The notes below the pieces were generated by a model that worked only from the letters and a program-made list of their open reading frames with translations, searched no databases and was not told the DNA's origin. From Glycocaulis profundi (GTDB lineage: Bacteria > Pseudomonadota > Alphaproteobacteria > Caulobacterales > Maricaulaceae), in contig VJOU01000009.1 in the NCBI GenBank assembly GCA_007050995.1, forward strand, positions 71,078-124,635: 53,558 bases of DNA, read 5' to 3'. Positions 25,644-34,324 of this stretch are shown here, piece by piece. The translations under genes and the position numbers were made by a program. Within the stretch, counting starts at the first letter, position 1, and each line of letters opens with the position of its first letter.

Positions 25644-27251
25644 ATGTCGCTGCTCCACACCCAGCTCGATGAGACCTCCGACGCCTTCAAGGCCAACGCC
25701 GCGCGGATGCGTGAGCTGGTCGAGACCCTGCGCGAGCGCACCGCCGAGGCGGCGCTGGGCGGGCCGGAGCGGGCGCGCGAGAAGCATCTGGGCCGGGGCA
25801 AGCTGCTGCCGCGCGAGCGGGTGGAGCGCCTGCTGGACCCCGGATCGCCCTTCCTCGAGATCGGGGCGCTGGCCGCGAACGGCATGTATGAGGGCGACGT
25901 GCACGGCGCGGGGCTCATCTGCGGCATCGGCCGGGTGCGGGGCCGCGAGGTCATGGTGGTGTGCAACGACGCCACGGTGAAGGGCGGCACCTACTACCCG
26001 ATGACGGTCAAGAAGCACCTGCGGGCGCAGGAGATCGCGCGGGAGAACGGCCTGCCGTGCGTCTATCTCGTGGATTCGGGCGGCGCGAACCTGCCCCACC
26101 AGGCCGAGGTCTTCCCCGACCGGGACCATTTCGGGCGCATCTTCTACAATCAGGCCACCCTGTCCTCGGAAGGCATCCCCCAGCTCGCCGTGGTGATGGG
26201 CTCGTGCACCGCGGGCGGCGCCTACGTGCCCGCCATGAGCGACGAGAGCATCATCGTCAGGAAACAGGGCACCATCTTCCTGGGCGGCCCGCCGCTGGTG
26301 AAGGCGGCGACCGGCGAGGTCATCAGCGCGGAGGATCTGGGCGGGGCGGACGTGCACGCGCGCCAGTCGGGCGTCGTGGACCACTACGCCGCCAACGACG
26401 ATCACGCCCTGCAGATCGCCCGCCGCTCGGTGGGCACGCTCAACTCGGTCAAGCGCATCGAGCTCGATCTGGCCGAGCCCCGCGAGCCGGCCGTCGACCC
26501 CGCCACGCTGGACGGCGTGGTCCCCGCGGACGTGCGCACCCCCTATGACGTGCGCGAGGTGATCGCGCGCATCGTGGACGGCTCGGAGTTCGACGAGTTC
26601 AAGAAGCTCTATGGCGAGACGCTGGTGACCGGCTTCGCCCGCGTCCACGGGATGCCCGTCGGGATCATCGCCAACAATGGCGTGCTGTTCTCCGAAAGCG
26701 CGCTGAAAGGCGCGCACTTCATCGAGCTGTGCTGCCAGCGCGGGGTGCCGCTGCTCTTCCTGCAGAACATCACCGGCTTCATGGTGGGCTCGAAATACGA
26801 GGCGGGCGGCATCGCCAAGGACGGCGCGAAACTGGTCACGGCGGTGTCCTGCGCGAAGGTGCCCAAGATCACCGTGGTGATCGGCGGCTCTTACGGGGCG
26901 GGCAATTACGGCATGTGCGGCCGCGCCTTCAGCCCGCGCTTCCTGTTCATGTGGCCCAACGCCCGCATCTCGGTGATGGGCGGCGAACAGGCCGCCAGCG
27001 TGCTCGCCACCGTCCGCCGGGACGGCATGGAAGCCCGCGGCGAGGAGTGGAGCACGGATGACGAGGAAGCCTTCAAGGCCCCGATCCGGGAGAAGTACGA
27101 GGAAGAAGGCTCGCCTTATTTTTCCACCGCCCGGATGTGGGACGACGGCATCATCGCCCCCTCCGACACCCGGAGCGTTGTGGGCCTGGCGCTTTCGGCG
27201 TGCCTGAACGCGCCGGTGGAGAAGACGACGTTCGGCGTGTTCAGGATGTGA
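25644..27251 (+). CDS. mccB: Methylcrotonyl-CoA carboxylase, carboxyltransferase (beta) subunit
   Basis: A 535-residue carboxyltransferase that moves CO2 from biotin to 3-methylcrotonyl-CoA in leucine breakdown. Motifs typical of MCC beta include [58 protein letters not shown] and the late NITGFMVG and [14 protein letters not shown]. Length matches the family. The biotin subunit mccA is 3.2 kb downstream on the same strand, separated by five genes including liuC. A strong intrinsic terminator follows the stop. Geranyl-CoA carboxylase is a close alternative, but the liuC neighbour favours MCC. Confidence 0.95.
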   Translation: MSLLHTQLDETSDAFKANAARMRELVETLRERTAEAALGGPERAREKHLGRGKLLPRERVERLLDPGSPFLEIGALAANGMYEGDVHGAGLICGIGRVRGREVMVVCNDATVKGGTYYPMTVKKHLRAQEIARENGLPCVYLVDSGGANLPHQAEVFPDRDHFGRIFYNQATLSSEGIPQLAVVMGSCTAGGAYVPAMSDESIIVRKQGTIFLGGPPLVKAATGEVISAEDLGGADVHARQSGVVDHYAANDDHALQIARRSVGTLNSVKRIELDLAEPREPAVDPATLDGVVPADVRTPYDVREVIARIVDGSEFDEFKKLYGETLVTGFARVHGMPVGIIANNGVLFSESALKGAHFIELCCQRGVPLLFLQNITGFMVGSKYEAGGIAKDGAKLVTAVSCAKVPKITVVIGGSYGAGNYGMCGRAFSPRFLFMWPNARISVMGGEQAASVLATVRRDGMEARGEEWSTDDEEAFKAPIREKYEEEGSPYFSTARMWDDGIIAPSDTRSVVGLALSACLNAPVEKTTFGVFRM

Positions 27252-27259
27252 GGTTTAAC

Positions 27260-27286
27260 CCTCGCTGCGCGAGGTTTTCTCTTTTT
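27260..27286 (+). terminator. Intrinsic terminator of mccB
   Basis: A 6-bp stem CCTCGC (27260-27265) / GCGAGG (27269-27274) with a TGC loop is followed by TTTTCTCTTTTT (27275-27286). It begins 9 bases after the mccB stop and would separate mccB from downstream genes. Confidence 0.8.
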
Positions 27287-27384
27287 GTCCTCCTTCCCTC
27301 CGGTCAGTCGGGTCCGCGCATGAGCGCGGGCGCGCGTTCGCGCTTGCGGCGGCTTCCGCCGCCGGGCTTTCCCCGCCCCATGCC

Positions 27385-27476
27385 GTCATCCCGGCCAAGC
27401 GCAGCGCAGAGCCGGGACCTCGTCGCGCTTGTTTCCACGAGGTCCCGGATAGCGCCTTCGGCGCTTCCGGGATGAC
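27385..27476. repeat. Palindromic GTCATCCCGG repeat, copy 1
   Basis: A 92-base inverted repeat with outer arms GTCATCCCGG (27385-27394) and CCGGGATGAC (27467-27476). Nested inside is a perfect 12-bp stem, CCGGGACCTCGT (27412-27423) and ACGAGGTCCCGG (27437-27448). A small hairpin, AGCGCC-TTC-GGCGCT, lies in the right half. REP-like elements with this core are widespread in alphaproteobacterial gaps (general knowledge). It lies outside genes, and a related copy is at 38481-38578. Confidence 0.85.
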
Positions 27477-27492
27477 GGGGATGTGGGGGACA

Positions 27493-27530
27493 GAGGTCCC
27501 GGATCGCGGCCTGGCCGCGTCCGATATGAC
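27493..27530. repeat. Partial palindromic repeat unit, copy 2
   Basis: These 38 bases match the right half of copy 1 (27439-27476) in length and flanks: GAGGTCCCGGAT at the left and TCCGATATGAC at the right, against TCCGGGATGAC. The inner hairpin sequence differs but still pairs (CGCGGCC-T-GGCCGCG in place of AGCGCC-TTC-GGCGCT). Confidence 0.7.
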
Positions 27531-27641
27531 GGTCTCCGGGGATGGTCCTCGGCTCCGGGTAAAATTGCGTGCGCCGCCACGCCGCAGGGCGGGGACGGGA
27601 GGGGGGTCATAATATCCTTGCTCATAGTAAGGAGATCGCGC

Positions 27642-28223
27642 ATGTCCCGCTCCATTCTGGTCGTCAACGGTCATCCCGATCCCAGCCCGCAGCGCTTCTG
27701 CCACGCGGTCGCGGACGCGTACGAGGCGGGGGCGAAGGCGGCGGGGCATGCGGTGGGGCGGATTGATGTCGGGGCGCTGGAGTTCGGCTTTCTGGAGAAC
27801 GCCGCCGCGTTCGGGACGCCGCCGCCTGAAGCCATCGCCGCGGCGCAGGCGATGCTGGGCCGGGCGGACCATCTGGTGCTCGTCTATCCGTTGTGGCTGG
27901 GCACGCTGCCCGCCCGCACCAAGGCGTTCCTCGAGCATCTGGCGCGCCATGATTTCCTGATCAAGACGGACGCGAAGGGCATGTGGCCGGCCAAGCGGAT
28001 GAAGGTCAAGAGCGCGCGCATCCTGATGACCATGGGCATGCCCGCCTTCGCCTATCGCCTGTTCTACCGCGCCCACTCGCTCAAGGCGCTGGAGGCGGGG
28101 GTGCTGCGCCTGTCGGGTTTCAAGCAGGTGCGCCACACCCTGTTCGGCGGGGTGGAGATCAGCGCGGCGGGGCGAGTGAAGATGCTGGCGAAGGCGCGCA
28201 GTCTGGGCGAGGCCGGGGCCTGA
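27642..28223 (+). CDS. Flavodoxin-fold NAD(P)H-dependent oxidoreductase
   Basis: A 193-residue protein of the flavodoxin-like/NQO (DT-diaphorase, KefF-type) family. It begins SILVVNGHPDPSPQRF, the FMN/FAD phosphate-binding loop, and has LVLVYPLWLGTLPARTKAFLE, the central strand with the PxWxxxxPA motif. Such enzymes reduce quinones with NAD(P)H in the cytosol. AAGGAG precedes the ATG at 27642 by 7 bases; the longer open frame runs into the repeat gap and is rejected. The substrate is unknown. It is probably first in a run leading to mccA. Confidence 0.88.
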   Translation: MSRSILVVNGHPDPSPQRFCHAVADAYEAGAKAAGHAVGRIDVGALEFGFLENAAAFGTPPPEAIAAAQAMLGRADHLVLVYPLWLGTLPARTKAFLEHLARHDFLIKTDAKGMWPAKRMKVKSARILMTMGMPAFAYRLFYRAHSLKALEAGVLRLSGFKQVRHTLFGGVEISAAGRVKMLAKARSLGEAGA

Positions 28224-28298
28224 ACGCCCATCCCCTGATTTCATTTGCATTTTCTGCGGGCGCAGGCAGGCTTCACCCGTGCCGCGTGCGGAGGAATC

Positions 28299-28676
28299 AT
28301 GGCGCTGGCCGATCAGGCGTGGGCGTTCGTCGAGCCGGTGTGGAGCTGGTTCATGGAAGGCGTGGGGACGTATGGCCCCGGCGCGCCCAATGAGCTGAGC
28401 TGGACGTGGCTGGGCGTGCAGATCGCGGCCATCGCGCTGATCATGGCGCTGATGATGCGCGCCTGGGCGGCGATCCTGGCCTTCGTGATGATCGCGGTGT
28501 TCACTCATGTGATGGCCGACATCGTGATGCCGATGGCGATGGAGGGCGCGCCGTTCCGGGCGCCGCCCATCGCGGCGATGGCCTACTGGCAGTATCTGAC
28601 CTTCCTGATCGCGGCCTATGCGGCGGCCATCGGCCTGCTCTACCTGCTCAAATCGGCCTTCTCGCCGTCCGACTGA
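28299..28676 (+). CDS. Small membrane protein of unknown function
   Basis: A 125-residue protein that I do not recognise. Hydrophobic segments lie at about residues 40-58, 61-78 and 99-117, with a Trp-rich amphipathic N-terminus (AWAFVEPVWSWFMEG) and a Met-rich middle (HVMADIVMPMAMEG). It is therefore an inner-membrane protein with about three helices. GGAGGAATC stands right in front of the ATG at 28299, so the start is well supported. It lies between an oxidoreductase and liuC. No function can be assigned. Confidence 0.78.
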   Translation: MALADQAWAFVEPVWSWFMEGVGTYGPGAPNELSWTWLGVQIAAIALIMALMMRAWAAILAFVMIAVFTHVMADIVMPMAMEGAPFRAPPIAAMAYWQYLTFLIAAYAAAIGLLYLLKSAFSPSD

Positions 28677-28751
28677 GACGGGCGCGGCTTGGCGGGCGGG
28701 CCGGGCCGGACTAATCAGGGGGCAGATCACCGCTTGAGAAAGGCGCGCGCC

Positions 28752-29564
28752 ATGGCCGAGACCGACACCCGTTCCAACGTGCTTCTGAACGTCACCTCCG
28801 AGGGCGTGGCCGTCATCACGCTGAACCGGCCTGAAAAGCACAACGCCTTCAACGCGGACGTGATCTCCGCGCTCAGCGACATCATCGAGACCCTGCGGGC
28901 CAATCCGGGCAAGGCGCGGGTGGTGTTCCTGCGCGGGGCGGGGGCGAGCTTCTCCGCCGGCGCCGACCTTGAATGGATGAAGGCGGCGGCCGACTGGACC
29001 CATTCGGACAACATGGACGACGCGCTGGGCCTGGCGCGCATGCTGCACCGGCTGCACGACCTGCCCCAGCTCACCGTGGCGCTGGTCCACGGGGCGGCCA
29101 TGGGCGGGGGCGCGGGGCTGGTGGCGGCCTGCGACATGGCGGTGGCGGCCAAGGACGCGAAATTCCGCTTCTCCGAGGTGCGGCTGGGCCTGACCCCGGC
29201 GACGATCAGCCCATACGTGGTCCGCGCCATCGGCGCGCGGCAGGCGCGCGCCCTGTTCGCCACCGGCGAGGGCTTCGATGGGGCCGAGGCGCACCGCATC
29301 GGGCTGGTCACGCGGCTGGTCGAGAGCGTGGACGATCTGGACGACGCGGCCGAGGAGATCGCGAAGCTGGCCTTCGCCACCGCGCCGGGCGCGGTCGCGG
29401 ACGCGAAAAAGCTGGTCGATCTGGTGGACGGCCACGAGATAAACGACGGGCTGGGCCGCCAGACCGCCCGCCTGATCGCCGACCGCCGGTCGAGCGAGGA
29501 GGGCCGCGAGGGCCTGGCCGCCTTCCTCGAGAAGCGGCGGCCGAGCTGGCTGGGCGAGCGGTAG
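28752..29564 (+). CDS. liuC: Methylglutaconyl-CoA hydratase (crotonase family)
   Basis: A 270-residue crotonase-fold enzyme. The oxyanion segment FSAGADLEWMK and the GAAMGGGAGLVAACD stretch match 3-methylglutaconyl-CoA hydratases, which turn the MCC product into HMG-CoA in leucine catabolism. The general-acid/base region FSEVRLGLTPATISPYVV is also typical of LiuC. The ATG at 28752 is preceded by AAGG about 10 bases away. It shares the strand and pathway with mccB upstream and mccA downstream; liuA (isovaleryl-CoA dehydrogenase) and the HMG-CoA lyase are not in the window. Confidence 0.92.
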   Translation: MAETDTRSNVLLNVTSEGVAVITLNRPEKHNAFNADVISALSDIIETLRANPGKARVVFLRGAGASFSAGADLEWMKAAADWTHSDNMDDALGLARMLHRLHDLPQLTVALVHGAAMGGGAGLVAACDMAVAAKDAKFRFSEVRLGLTPATISPYVVRAIGARQARALFATGEGFDGAEAHRIGLVTRLVESVDDLDDAAEEIAKLAFATAPGAVADAKKLVDLVDGHEINDGLGRQTARLIADRRSSEEGREGLAAFLEKRRPSWLGER

Positions 29565-29570
29565 GCGCGT

Positions 29571-30431
29571 TTGATCCGGCTGGCGCGCACCGAGGCCTGG
29601 CTTCACGCGCGGCGCGAGGGCCTGCGGGCCTGGGCCGTGCGCGGGCCGGTCACGGGGTTCGTGTTCGAGTTTCTCGCCTTCGGCATCAAGCAGGGCTGGG
29701 CCTGCCTGTTCGGGGGGCTGATGCTGGCCCTGCTGCTGGCGACCTTCCTGTTCTGGCCCGAGGGCGCGGCGCTGTCGCGCTATGACTTCCTGACCCTGTC
29801 GGCGGTGGCGATCCAGATCGGGATGCTGGCCTTCGGGCTGGAGAACTGGGAGGAGGCGCGGGTGATCGCCGTCTTCCATGTCGTCGGCACGGTCATGGAG
29901 ATCTTCAAGGTCCAGATGGGCTCGTGGATCTATCCCGAGGCGGACACGGCGTTTCTCGCCATCGCGGGCGTGCCGCTGTTCTCAGGCTTCATGTACGCGG
30001 CGGTGGGCAGCTATCTGGCGCGGGTCTGGCGGCTGTTCGACTTCCGCTTCGACCGCTTCCCGCCCCTGTGGCTGCAGGGCGTGCTGGCGGTGGCGGTCTA
30101 TGCGAATTTCTTCACCCACCACTTCACGGTGGACATCCGGTGGGGGCTGTTCGCAGGCGCGGCGCTGATCTACGGGCCGTGCGTGGTCTGGTTCCGGCCC
30201 GACCGGGCGCATCGCGCCATGCCGCTGCTGCTGGGTCTGGTGCTGGTCGCGCTGTTCATCTGGTTCGCCGAGAACATCGGCACCTTCGCCCGAGCCTGGA
30301 CCTATCCGGGCCAGCACGGGGGCTGGACCATGGTGTCGCCGGAGAAGCTGGGCTCGTGGTTCCTGCTGATGATCATCAGCTTCGTTCTGGTCGCCGCCGT
30401 GCACCGGGCGTCGGGCGCGCGCTTGCGCTGA
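29571..30431 (+). CDS. DUF817-family membrane protein
   Basis: A 286-residue polytopic inner-membrane protein with about eight hydrophobic segments. The N-terminal FEFLAFGIKQGWACLFGG and the central VFHVVGTVMEIFKVQMGSW fit the DUF817 family, whose function is unknown. It starts with TTG at 29571, 6 bases after the liuC stop, so it is tightly linked to leucine catabolism genes. Conserved His and Trp residues in helix regions (FHVVGT, NFFTHH) could bind a metal or cofactor, but this is speculative. Confidence 0.85.
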   Translation: MIRLARTEAWLHARREGLRAWAVRGPVTGFVFEFLAFGIKQGWACLFGGLMLALLLATFLFWPEGAALSRYDFLTLSAVAIQIGMLAFGLENWEEARVIAVFHVVGTVMEIFKVQMGSWIYPEADTAFLAIAGVPLFSGFMYAAVGSYLARVWRLFDFRFDRFPPLWLQGVLAVAVYANFFTHHFTVDIRWGLFAGAALIYGPCVVWFRPDRAHRAMPLLLGLVLVALFIWFAENIGTFARAWTYPGQHGGWTMVSPEKLGSWFLLMIISFVLVAAVHRASGARLR

Positions 30432-30484
30432 GGCGCGCGCTCGGCCACAAACCGGACCGCATGACGCTGCAAGGGGCCGAGCCG

Positions 30485-32482
30485 ATGATCACCAAACTTC
30501 TCATCGCCAATCGCGGCGAGATCGCCTGCCGGGTCATCCGCACCGCGCGGCGGCTGGGCGTGGCCACGGTGGCGGTCTATTCGGACGCCGACGCGCACGC
30601 GCCCCATGTGCGGCTGGCCGACGAGGCGGTCCATATCGGCCCGGCGCCCGCGCGCGAGAGCTATCTGATCGCGGACAGGATCATCCAGGCGGCGAAAGAC
30701 ACCGGCGCGGACGCGATCCACCCCGGCTATGGCTTCCTGTCGGAGAACGCCGCCTTCGCGCGGGCCTGCGCCGAGAACGGCATCATCTTCGTGGGGCCCA
30801 GCCCCGAGGCCATCGAGGCGATGGGCCTGAAGGACCGGGCCAAGGCCCTGATGGAAGAGGCGGGCGTGCCCGTCACCCCCGGCTATCACGGCGAGAACCA
30901 GGACCCTGATCACCTGAAGGCCGAGGCGGACGCGATCGGCTATCCGGTGCTGATCAAGGCGGTCGCTGGCGGCGGCGGCAAGGGGATGCGCAAGGTCGAG
31001 GAGGGGGCGAAATTCCTCGAGGCGCTGGAAAGCTGCAAGCGGGAGGCGGCGTCCAGCTTCGGCGACGACCGGGTGCTGATCGAGAAATTCATCACCAGCC
31101 CGCGCCATATCGAGGTGCAGGTGTTCGGCGACAGCCGGGGCCGGGTGATCCACCTGTTCGAGCGCGACTGCTCGCTGCAGCGCCGCCACCAGAAGGTCAT
31201 CGAGGAGGCGCCCGCGCCGGGCATGACTCCCGAAGTCCGCGCGGCCATGTGCTCGGCGGCGGTGCGGGCGGCGAAGGCGGTCGACTACACGGGCGCGGGC
31301 ACGATCGAGTTCATCGTGGACGGCTCCGGCCCGCTGCGCGAGGACGGCTTCTACTTCATGGAGATGAACACCCGTCTTCAGGTGGAGCATCCGGTGACCG
31401 AGGAGATCACGGGGCTCGACCTGGTCGAGCTGCAGCTGCGCGTCGCCGCGGGCGGATCGGTGCCCGAACAGGACACCATCTCCATCGACGGCTGGGCCAT
31501 GGAGGCGCGGCTGTATGCCGAAGACCCGGCGACCGGCTTCCTGCCCTCTACCGGGCTGCTGGAGCGACTGGACCTGCCCGACGATCCCTCGGTGCGGATC
31601 GATTCAGGGGTGGAGCAGGGGGGCGAGGTCTCGCTGCACTACGACCCCATGATCGCCAAGCTGATCGTGCACGGGACGAACCGGGCGGACGCCGTCGCGC
31701 GGCTGACCGAGGCGGTCGAGGAGGTGAAGGTCTTCCCCGTGAAGACCAATGCGGGCTTCCTGCGCCGGGCGCTGGTCAATGCGGGCTTCCGCGCGGGCGA
31801 TGTCAGCACCCGCTTCATCGACGACAATCTGGACGCCCTGACCCCGCCGGGAGTGAGCGATCTGCACTACGCCTTCGCGGCGCTGGCGCGGCTGTACGCG
31901 GACGCCGACCTGTCCGATCCCGATCCGTGGACCGAACCGACCGGCTTCCGCCTGAACGCGCCCGCCCGTCTGGAGACCGGCTGGGACCGCGAGGGCGCCC
32001 GTCTGTCCGTCGCGCTGGGCCATGCGCCCGAAGGCGTGCGGGCCCAGGTCGAAGGCCGCGAGGTGCTGCTGGGCGCGCCCACCGTGTCGATCCATGGCGG
32101 GACGGGCTTCGTGCATGCCGAAATCGAGGGCGAGGAGGCGCTGGCGGACATCGAGACGCGCGGCGCGGACCTGCTGGTCGCCGTGCGCGGGGAGACCCAC
32201 CTGATCCGCCGCTTCAACGCCGAGGCCGCCGCCGAGGGGCTGGACGCGGGCGGGGCGGTCAAGGCGCCCATGCCCGGCAAGGTGCTGTCGGTCGCGGTCA
32301 AGCCCGGCGACGCGGTCTCCAAGGGTCAGACCCTGGCCGTGCTGGAGGCCATGAAGATGGAGCACGCTTTGTCGGCTCCGCGGGACGGCGTGGTGGAAAG
32401 CACCCATGTTGCCGCAGGCGACCAGGTGGGCGATGGTGACGTGCTGGTGGTGCTGGCCGAGGAGGCCGAACAGGCCGCCTGA
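30485..32482 (+). CDS. mccA: Methylcrotonyl-CoA carboxylase, biotin (alpha) subunit
   Basis: A 665-residue biotin-dependent carboxylase subunit. The biotin carboxylase domain starts ITKLLIANRGEIACRVIRTA and contains the ATP-grasp glycine loop VAGGGGKGMRKV and the FMEMNTRLQVEHPVTEE motif. The C-terminal biotinyl domain has LEAMKMEH with the biotinylated lysine near residue 630. It carboxylates biotin for MccB. I prefer ATG 30485, with AAGGGG upstream, to the in-frame ATG at 30461. It lies 53 bases after DUF817. Propionyl-CoA carboxylase alpha is the nearest alternative, but the context favours MCC. Confidence 0.95.
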   Translation: MITKLLIANRGEIACRVIRTARRLGVATVAVYSDADAHAPHVRLADEAVHIGPAPARESYLIADRIIQAAKDTGADAIHPGYGFLSENAAFARACAENGIIFVGPSPEAIEAMGLKDRAKALMEEAGVPVTPGYHGENQDPDHLKAEADAIGYPVLIKAVAGGGGKGMRKVEEGAKFLEALESCKREAASSFGDDRVLIEKFITSPRHIEVQVFGDSRGRVIHLFERDCSLQRRHQKVIEEAPAPGMTPEVRAAMCSAAVRAAKAVDYTGAGTIEFIVDGSGPLREDGFYFMEMNTRLQVEHPVTEEITGLDLVELQLRVAAGGSVPEQDTISIDGWAMEARLYAEDPATGFLPSTGLLERLDLPDDPSVRIDSGVEQGGEVSLHYDPMIAKLIVHGTNRADAVARLTEAVEEVKVFPVKTNAGFLRRALVNAGFRAGDVSTRFIDDNLDALTPPGVSDLHYAFAALARLYADADLSDPDPWTEPTGFRLNAPARLETGWDREGARLSVALGHAPEGVRAQVEGREVLLGAPTVSIHGGTGFVHAEIEGEEALADIETRGADLLVAVRGETHLIRRFNAEAAAEGLDAGGAVKAPMPGKVLSVAVKPGDAVSKGQTLAVLEAMKMEHALSAPRDGVVESTHVAAGDQVGDGDVLVVLAEEAEQAA

Positions 32483-32556
32483 GCTGGCACGGCTCCTGCG
32501 TGACCGGTCCCAGGCGCCCGCCAGGGCGTTCCGGATTGCGACGGGGAGCATGGGCC

Positions 32557-33486
32557 ATGACCGCATCGGTGCTGACGGACTGGGATGACGCCAAGACGGG
32601 GACGTTCCGCAAGGCGGTGACGCCCGCGCGCCACGCCCTGCACGAGCATCCCGCCTTTTCAGATGACGCGCTGGCCGAGCTGATCGACCGCCGCCCGCGG
32701 GACATGACCGACATCTGCACCATGGGCGACGACCCCTCCGACCAGGACTCCTGGCGCGGCGGGGAGCGCGGGAACGCCACCGGCGCCCAGCTGATGGAGG
32801 CGGTGCGCGCAGGGAAACTCTGGATCAATCTGCGCCACGCCATGAGCGACGATCCGGTCTATGCGCCGCTCTTCCGCCAGCTCTTCGATGAGCTGAAGGC
32901 GAAAAATCCCGGCTACGCGCCGGTGCGGTCGTATGGCGGCATCCTGATCTCCTCGCCCAAGGCGCAGGTCTTCTATCATGCGGACGTGTCCGAGACGCTG
33001 CTGCTGCACGTGAAGGGGCGCAAGCGCTTCCGCATCTATCCCGCCGAGCGGCCCTGGCTGACCGACCGCTCGATGGAGGACATCCTGCACTTCGTCGCCG
33101 CCGAGGACGTGCCCTATGACGCGGCGTGGGACGCGGACGCGTGGACGAAGGACATGGAGCCGGGCGACTTCGTCTCCTGGCCGCTGCACGCCCCGCACCG
33201 GGTCGAGAATATCGGCGGGCTGAACGTGTCGGTCACCGTGGAGGTGGTCACGCGCGATTCGCTGATGAAGAACGCGGTGCTGCACGCCAACGGCGCCCTG
33301 CGCCGGATGGGCTGGACCCCGCGCTCGAACGCGGTGAAGGGGCCGCAGGCGCTCGCCAAGCTGGCGGTCTCGCGCGGCTGGAAGCTCTATCGCAGCCTCC
33401 GCCCGGTGACGATGCCGCGCAGCGAGGTGACCTTCGACGTGGACGTGGCCGCCGAGACCGGCTTCCGCGACCGGGCGGCCGTGTGA
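32557..33486 (+). CDS. Cupin_8/JmjC-like protein, possible 2-oxoglutarate oxygenase
   Basis: A 309-residue protein with a double-stranded beta-helix. His141 and Asp143 in VFYHADVSETLLLHVKG form an HxD pair, and WPLHAPHRVENI supplies a distal histidine (His211 or His214). This matches the iron facial triad of JmjC/Cupin_8 Fe(II)/2-oxoglutarate oxygenases. KGRKRFRIYP provides basic residues that could bind 2-oxoglutarate. The N-terminal DDALAELIDRRP segment is common in this alphaproteobacterial family. Substrate unknown; protein or nucleic-acid hydroxylation is possible. It follows mccA by 74 bases, starting at ATG 32557 behind GGGGAG. Confidence 0.8.
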   Translation: MTASVLTDWDDAKTGTFRKAVTPARHALHEHPAFSDDALAELIDRRPRDMTDICTMGDDPSDQDSWRGGERGNATGAQLMEAVRAGKLWINLRHAMSDDPVYAPLFRQLFDELKAKNPGYAPVRSYGGILISSPKAQVFYHADVSETLLLHVKGRKRFRIYPAERPWLTDRSMEDILHFVAAEDVPYDAAWDADAWTKDMEPGDFVSWPLHAPHRVENIGGLNVSVTVEVVTRDSLMKNAVLHANGALRRMGWTPRSNAVKGPQALAKLAVSRGWKLYRSLRPVTMPRSEVTFDVDVAAETGFRDRAAV

Positions 33487-33564
33487 TCTTGCGTTGAATT
33501 AATTCGTTTTATTTAAGCCAATTGGGGTAAGTCCCGGCTGGGACCGACTGGAAGGGGACACCGG
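33487..33564 (+). promoter_or_regulatory. AT-rich putative promoter region
   Basis: A 78-base gap. The row 33481-33540 counts 25 G+C of 60 (42%). GAATTAATTC (33496-33505) is a perfect palindrome, and GTCCC-GGCT-GGGAC (33531-33544) could form a hairpin just before the next gene. AAGGGG at 33552-33557 is its ribosome-binding site. Promoter boxes cannot be fixed. Confidence 0.4.
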
Positions 33565-34293
33565 ATGCGCGCGATCATCGCCGCCCTGGCGCTGGGGCTC
33601 TGCGCCCTGTCGCCGGCTCACGCTCTGCTGCCTGACGAACTGGATGCGGCGCTGCCGCTGGACGCCCCGGCGACCCCGGAGGGCGGCTGGATGGTGATCC
33701 GGACCACGGTGGGCGAGGACAGCATCACCGTGCGCGGCCAGCGCCACCCGGACCGGGCCACGGCCTACACGCTGGTCGAGCCGGCCAGCGAGGACGGTCT
33801 GACCGACGGCCAGAGCGCGCTGTGGGAGACCCTGCGGCCTCAGCCGGACGCCGAGGAGGAAGAGGGTGGGCCGCCCCGCACCCGGACCAGCGTGGTGCTC
33901 GACCCGGTCTCCATGCGGGCGCTGCTGGGCGGGCAGGCCCGCTTCCTGCGCGAGACAGATGGCGAGCGCATCTACGGCTTCCAGCCGGTTCGCCTGAACC
34001 CCATGGAGCCGGCACCCGAATTCATCGACCGTTTTTCGGGCGAGATCGCCCTGCGCGACGGCGCGGTGAGCTGGGTGCGGGCCTTCACAGACCGCTCCTT
34101 CAAGCCCAACGCGGCGGCGCGGGTGAACCGTTATGAAGTCCGGATGGAGTATCAGCCCGACGCGCGGTTCGAGATGCCCATCATGCGCTCCATGCGCACC
34201 GAGGTGGAGGGGTCGGCCATGTTCCAGAGCTTCGAGCAGGACATGACCATGGAAATCCTCGAATACCATCCCGGAGATGACGCGCCGCTTTGA
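33565..34293 (+). CDS. Exported protein of unknown function
   Basis: A 242-residue protein with a clear signal peptide (residues 1-20, cleavage near AHA/LL), so it is periplasmic or outer-membrane associated. The mature part is rich in beta-type sequence: FIDRFSGEIALRDGAVSWVRAF, then YEVRMEYQPDARFEMPIMRSM. It contains an acidic loop DAEEEEGG. The alternation and the paired 'FSGEI...FEMP' strands suggest a curved beta-sheet fold such as LolA-like proteins, but this is only an impression. The start has AAGGGG 8 bases upstream. Its own AT-rich promoter region precedes it. Confidence 0.75.
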   Translation: MRAIIAALALGLCALSPAHALLPDELDAALPLDAPATPEGGWMVIRTTVGEDSITVRGQRHPDRATAYTLVEPASEDGLTDGQSALWETLRPQPDAEEEEGGPPRTRTSVVLDPVSMRALLGGQARFLRETDGERIYGFQPVRLNPMEPAPEFIDRFSGEIALRDGAVSWVRAFTDRSFKPNAAARVNRYEVRMEYQPDARFEMPIMRSMRTEVEGSAMFQSFEQDMTMEILEYHPGDDAPL

Positions 34294-34324
34294 CGGACGG
34301 CCTTGCGCGCGCTAGCTCGGAAGG

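Larger units (their letters stand above)
27252..27641. other. 390-base non-coding gap with terminator and palindromic repeats
   Basis: Between mccB and the flavodoxin-fold gene. It holds the mccB terminator (27260-27286), a 92-base palindromic repeat (27385-27476) and a partial second repeat unit (27493-27530). The stretch 27287-27384 and the stretch 27531-27625 show no gene or motif I can support. AAGGAG at 27629-27634 is the ribosome-binding site of the next gene. Confidence 0.8.

Noticed and set aside
27255-29879. Minus-strand open frame of more than 850 codons
   Set aside because: It runs through a terminator, palindromic repeats and the antisense of three supported genes, and its translation is low-complexity.
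33499-33516. Possible CtrA site (two TTAA boxes)
   Set aside because: The spacing between the TTAA units is 10 bases, not the 7 expected for CtrA.
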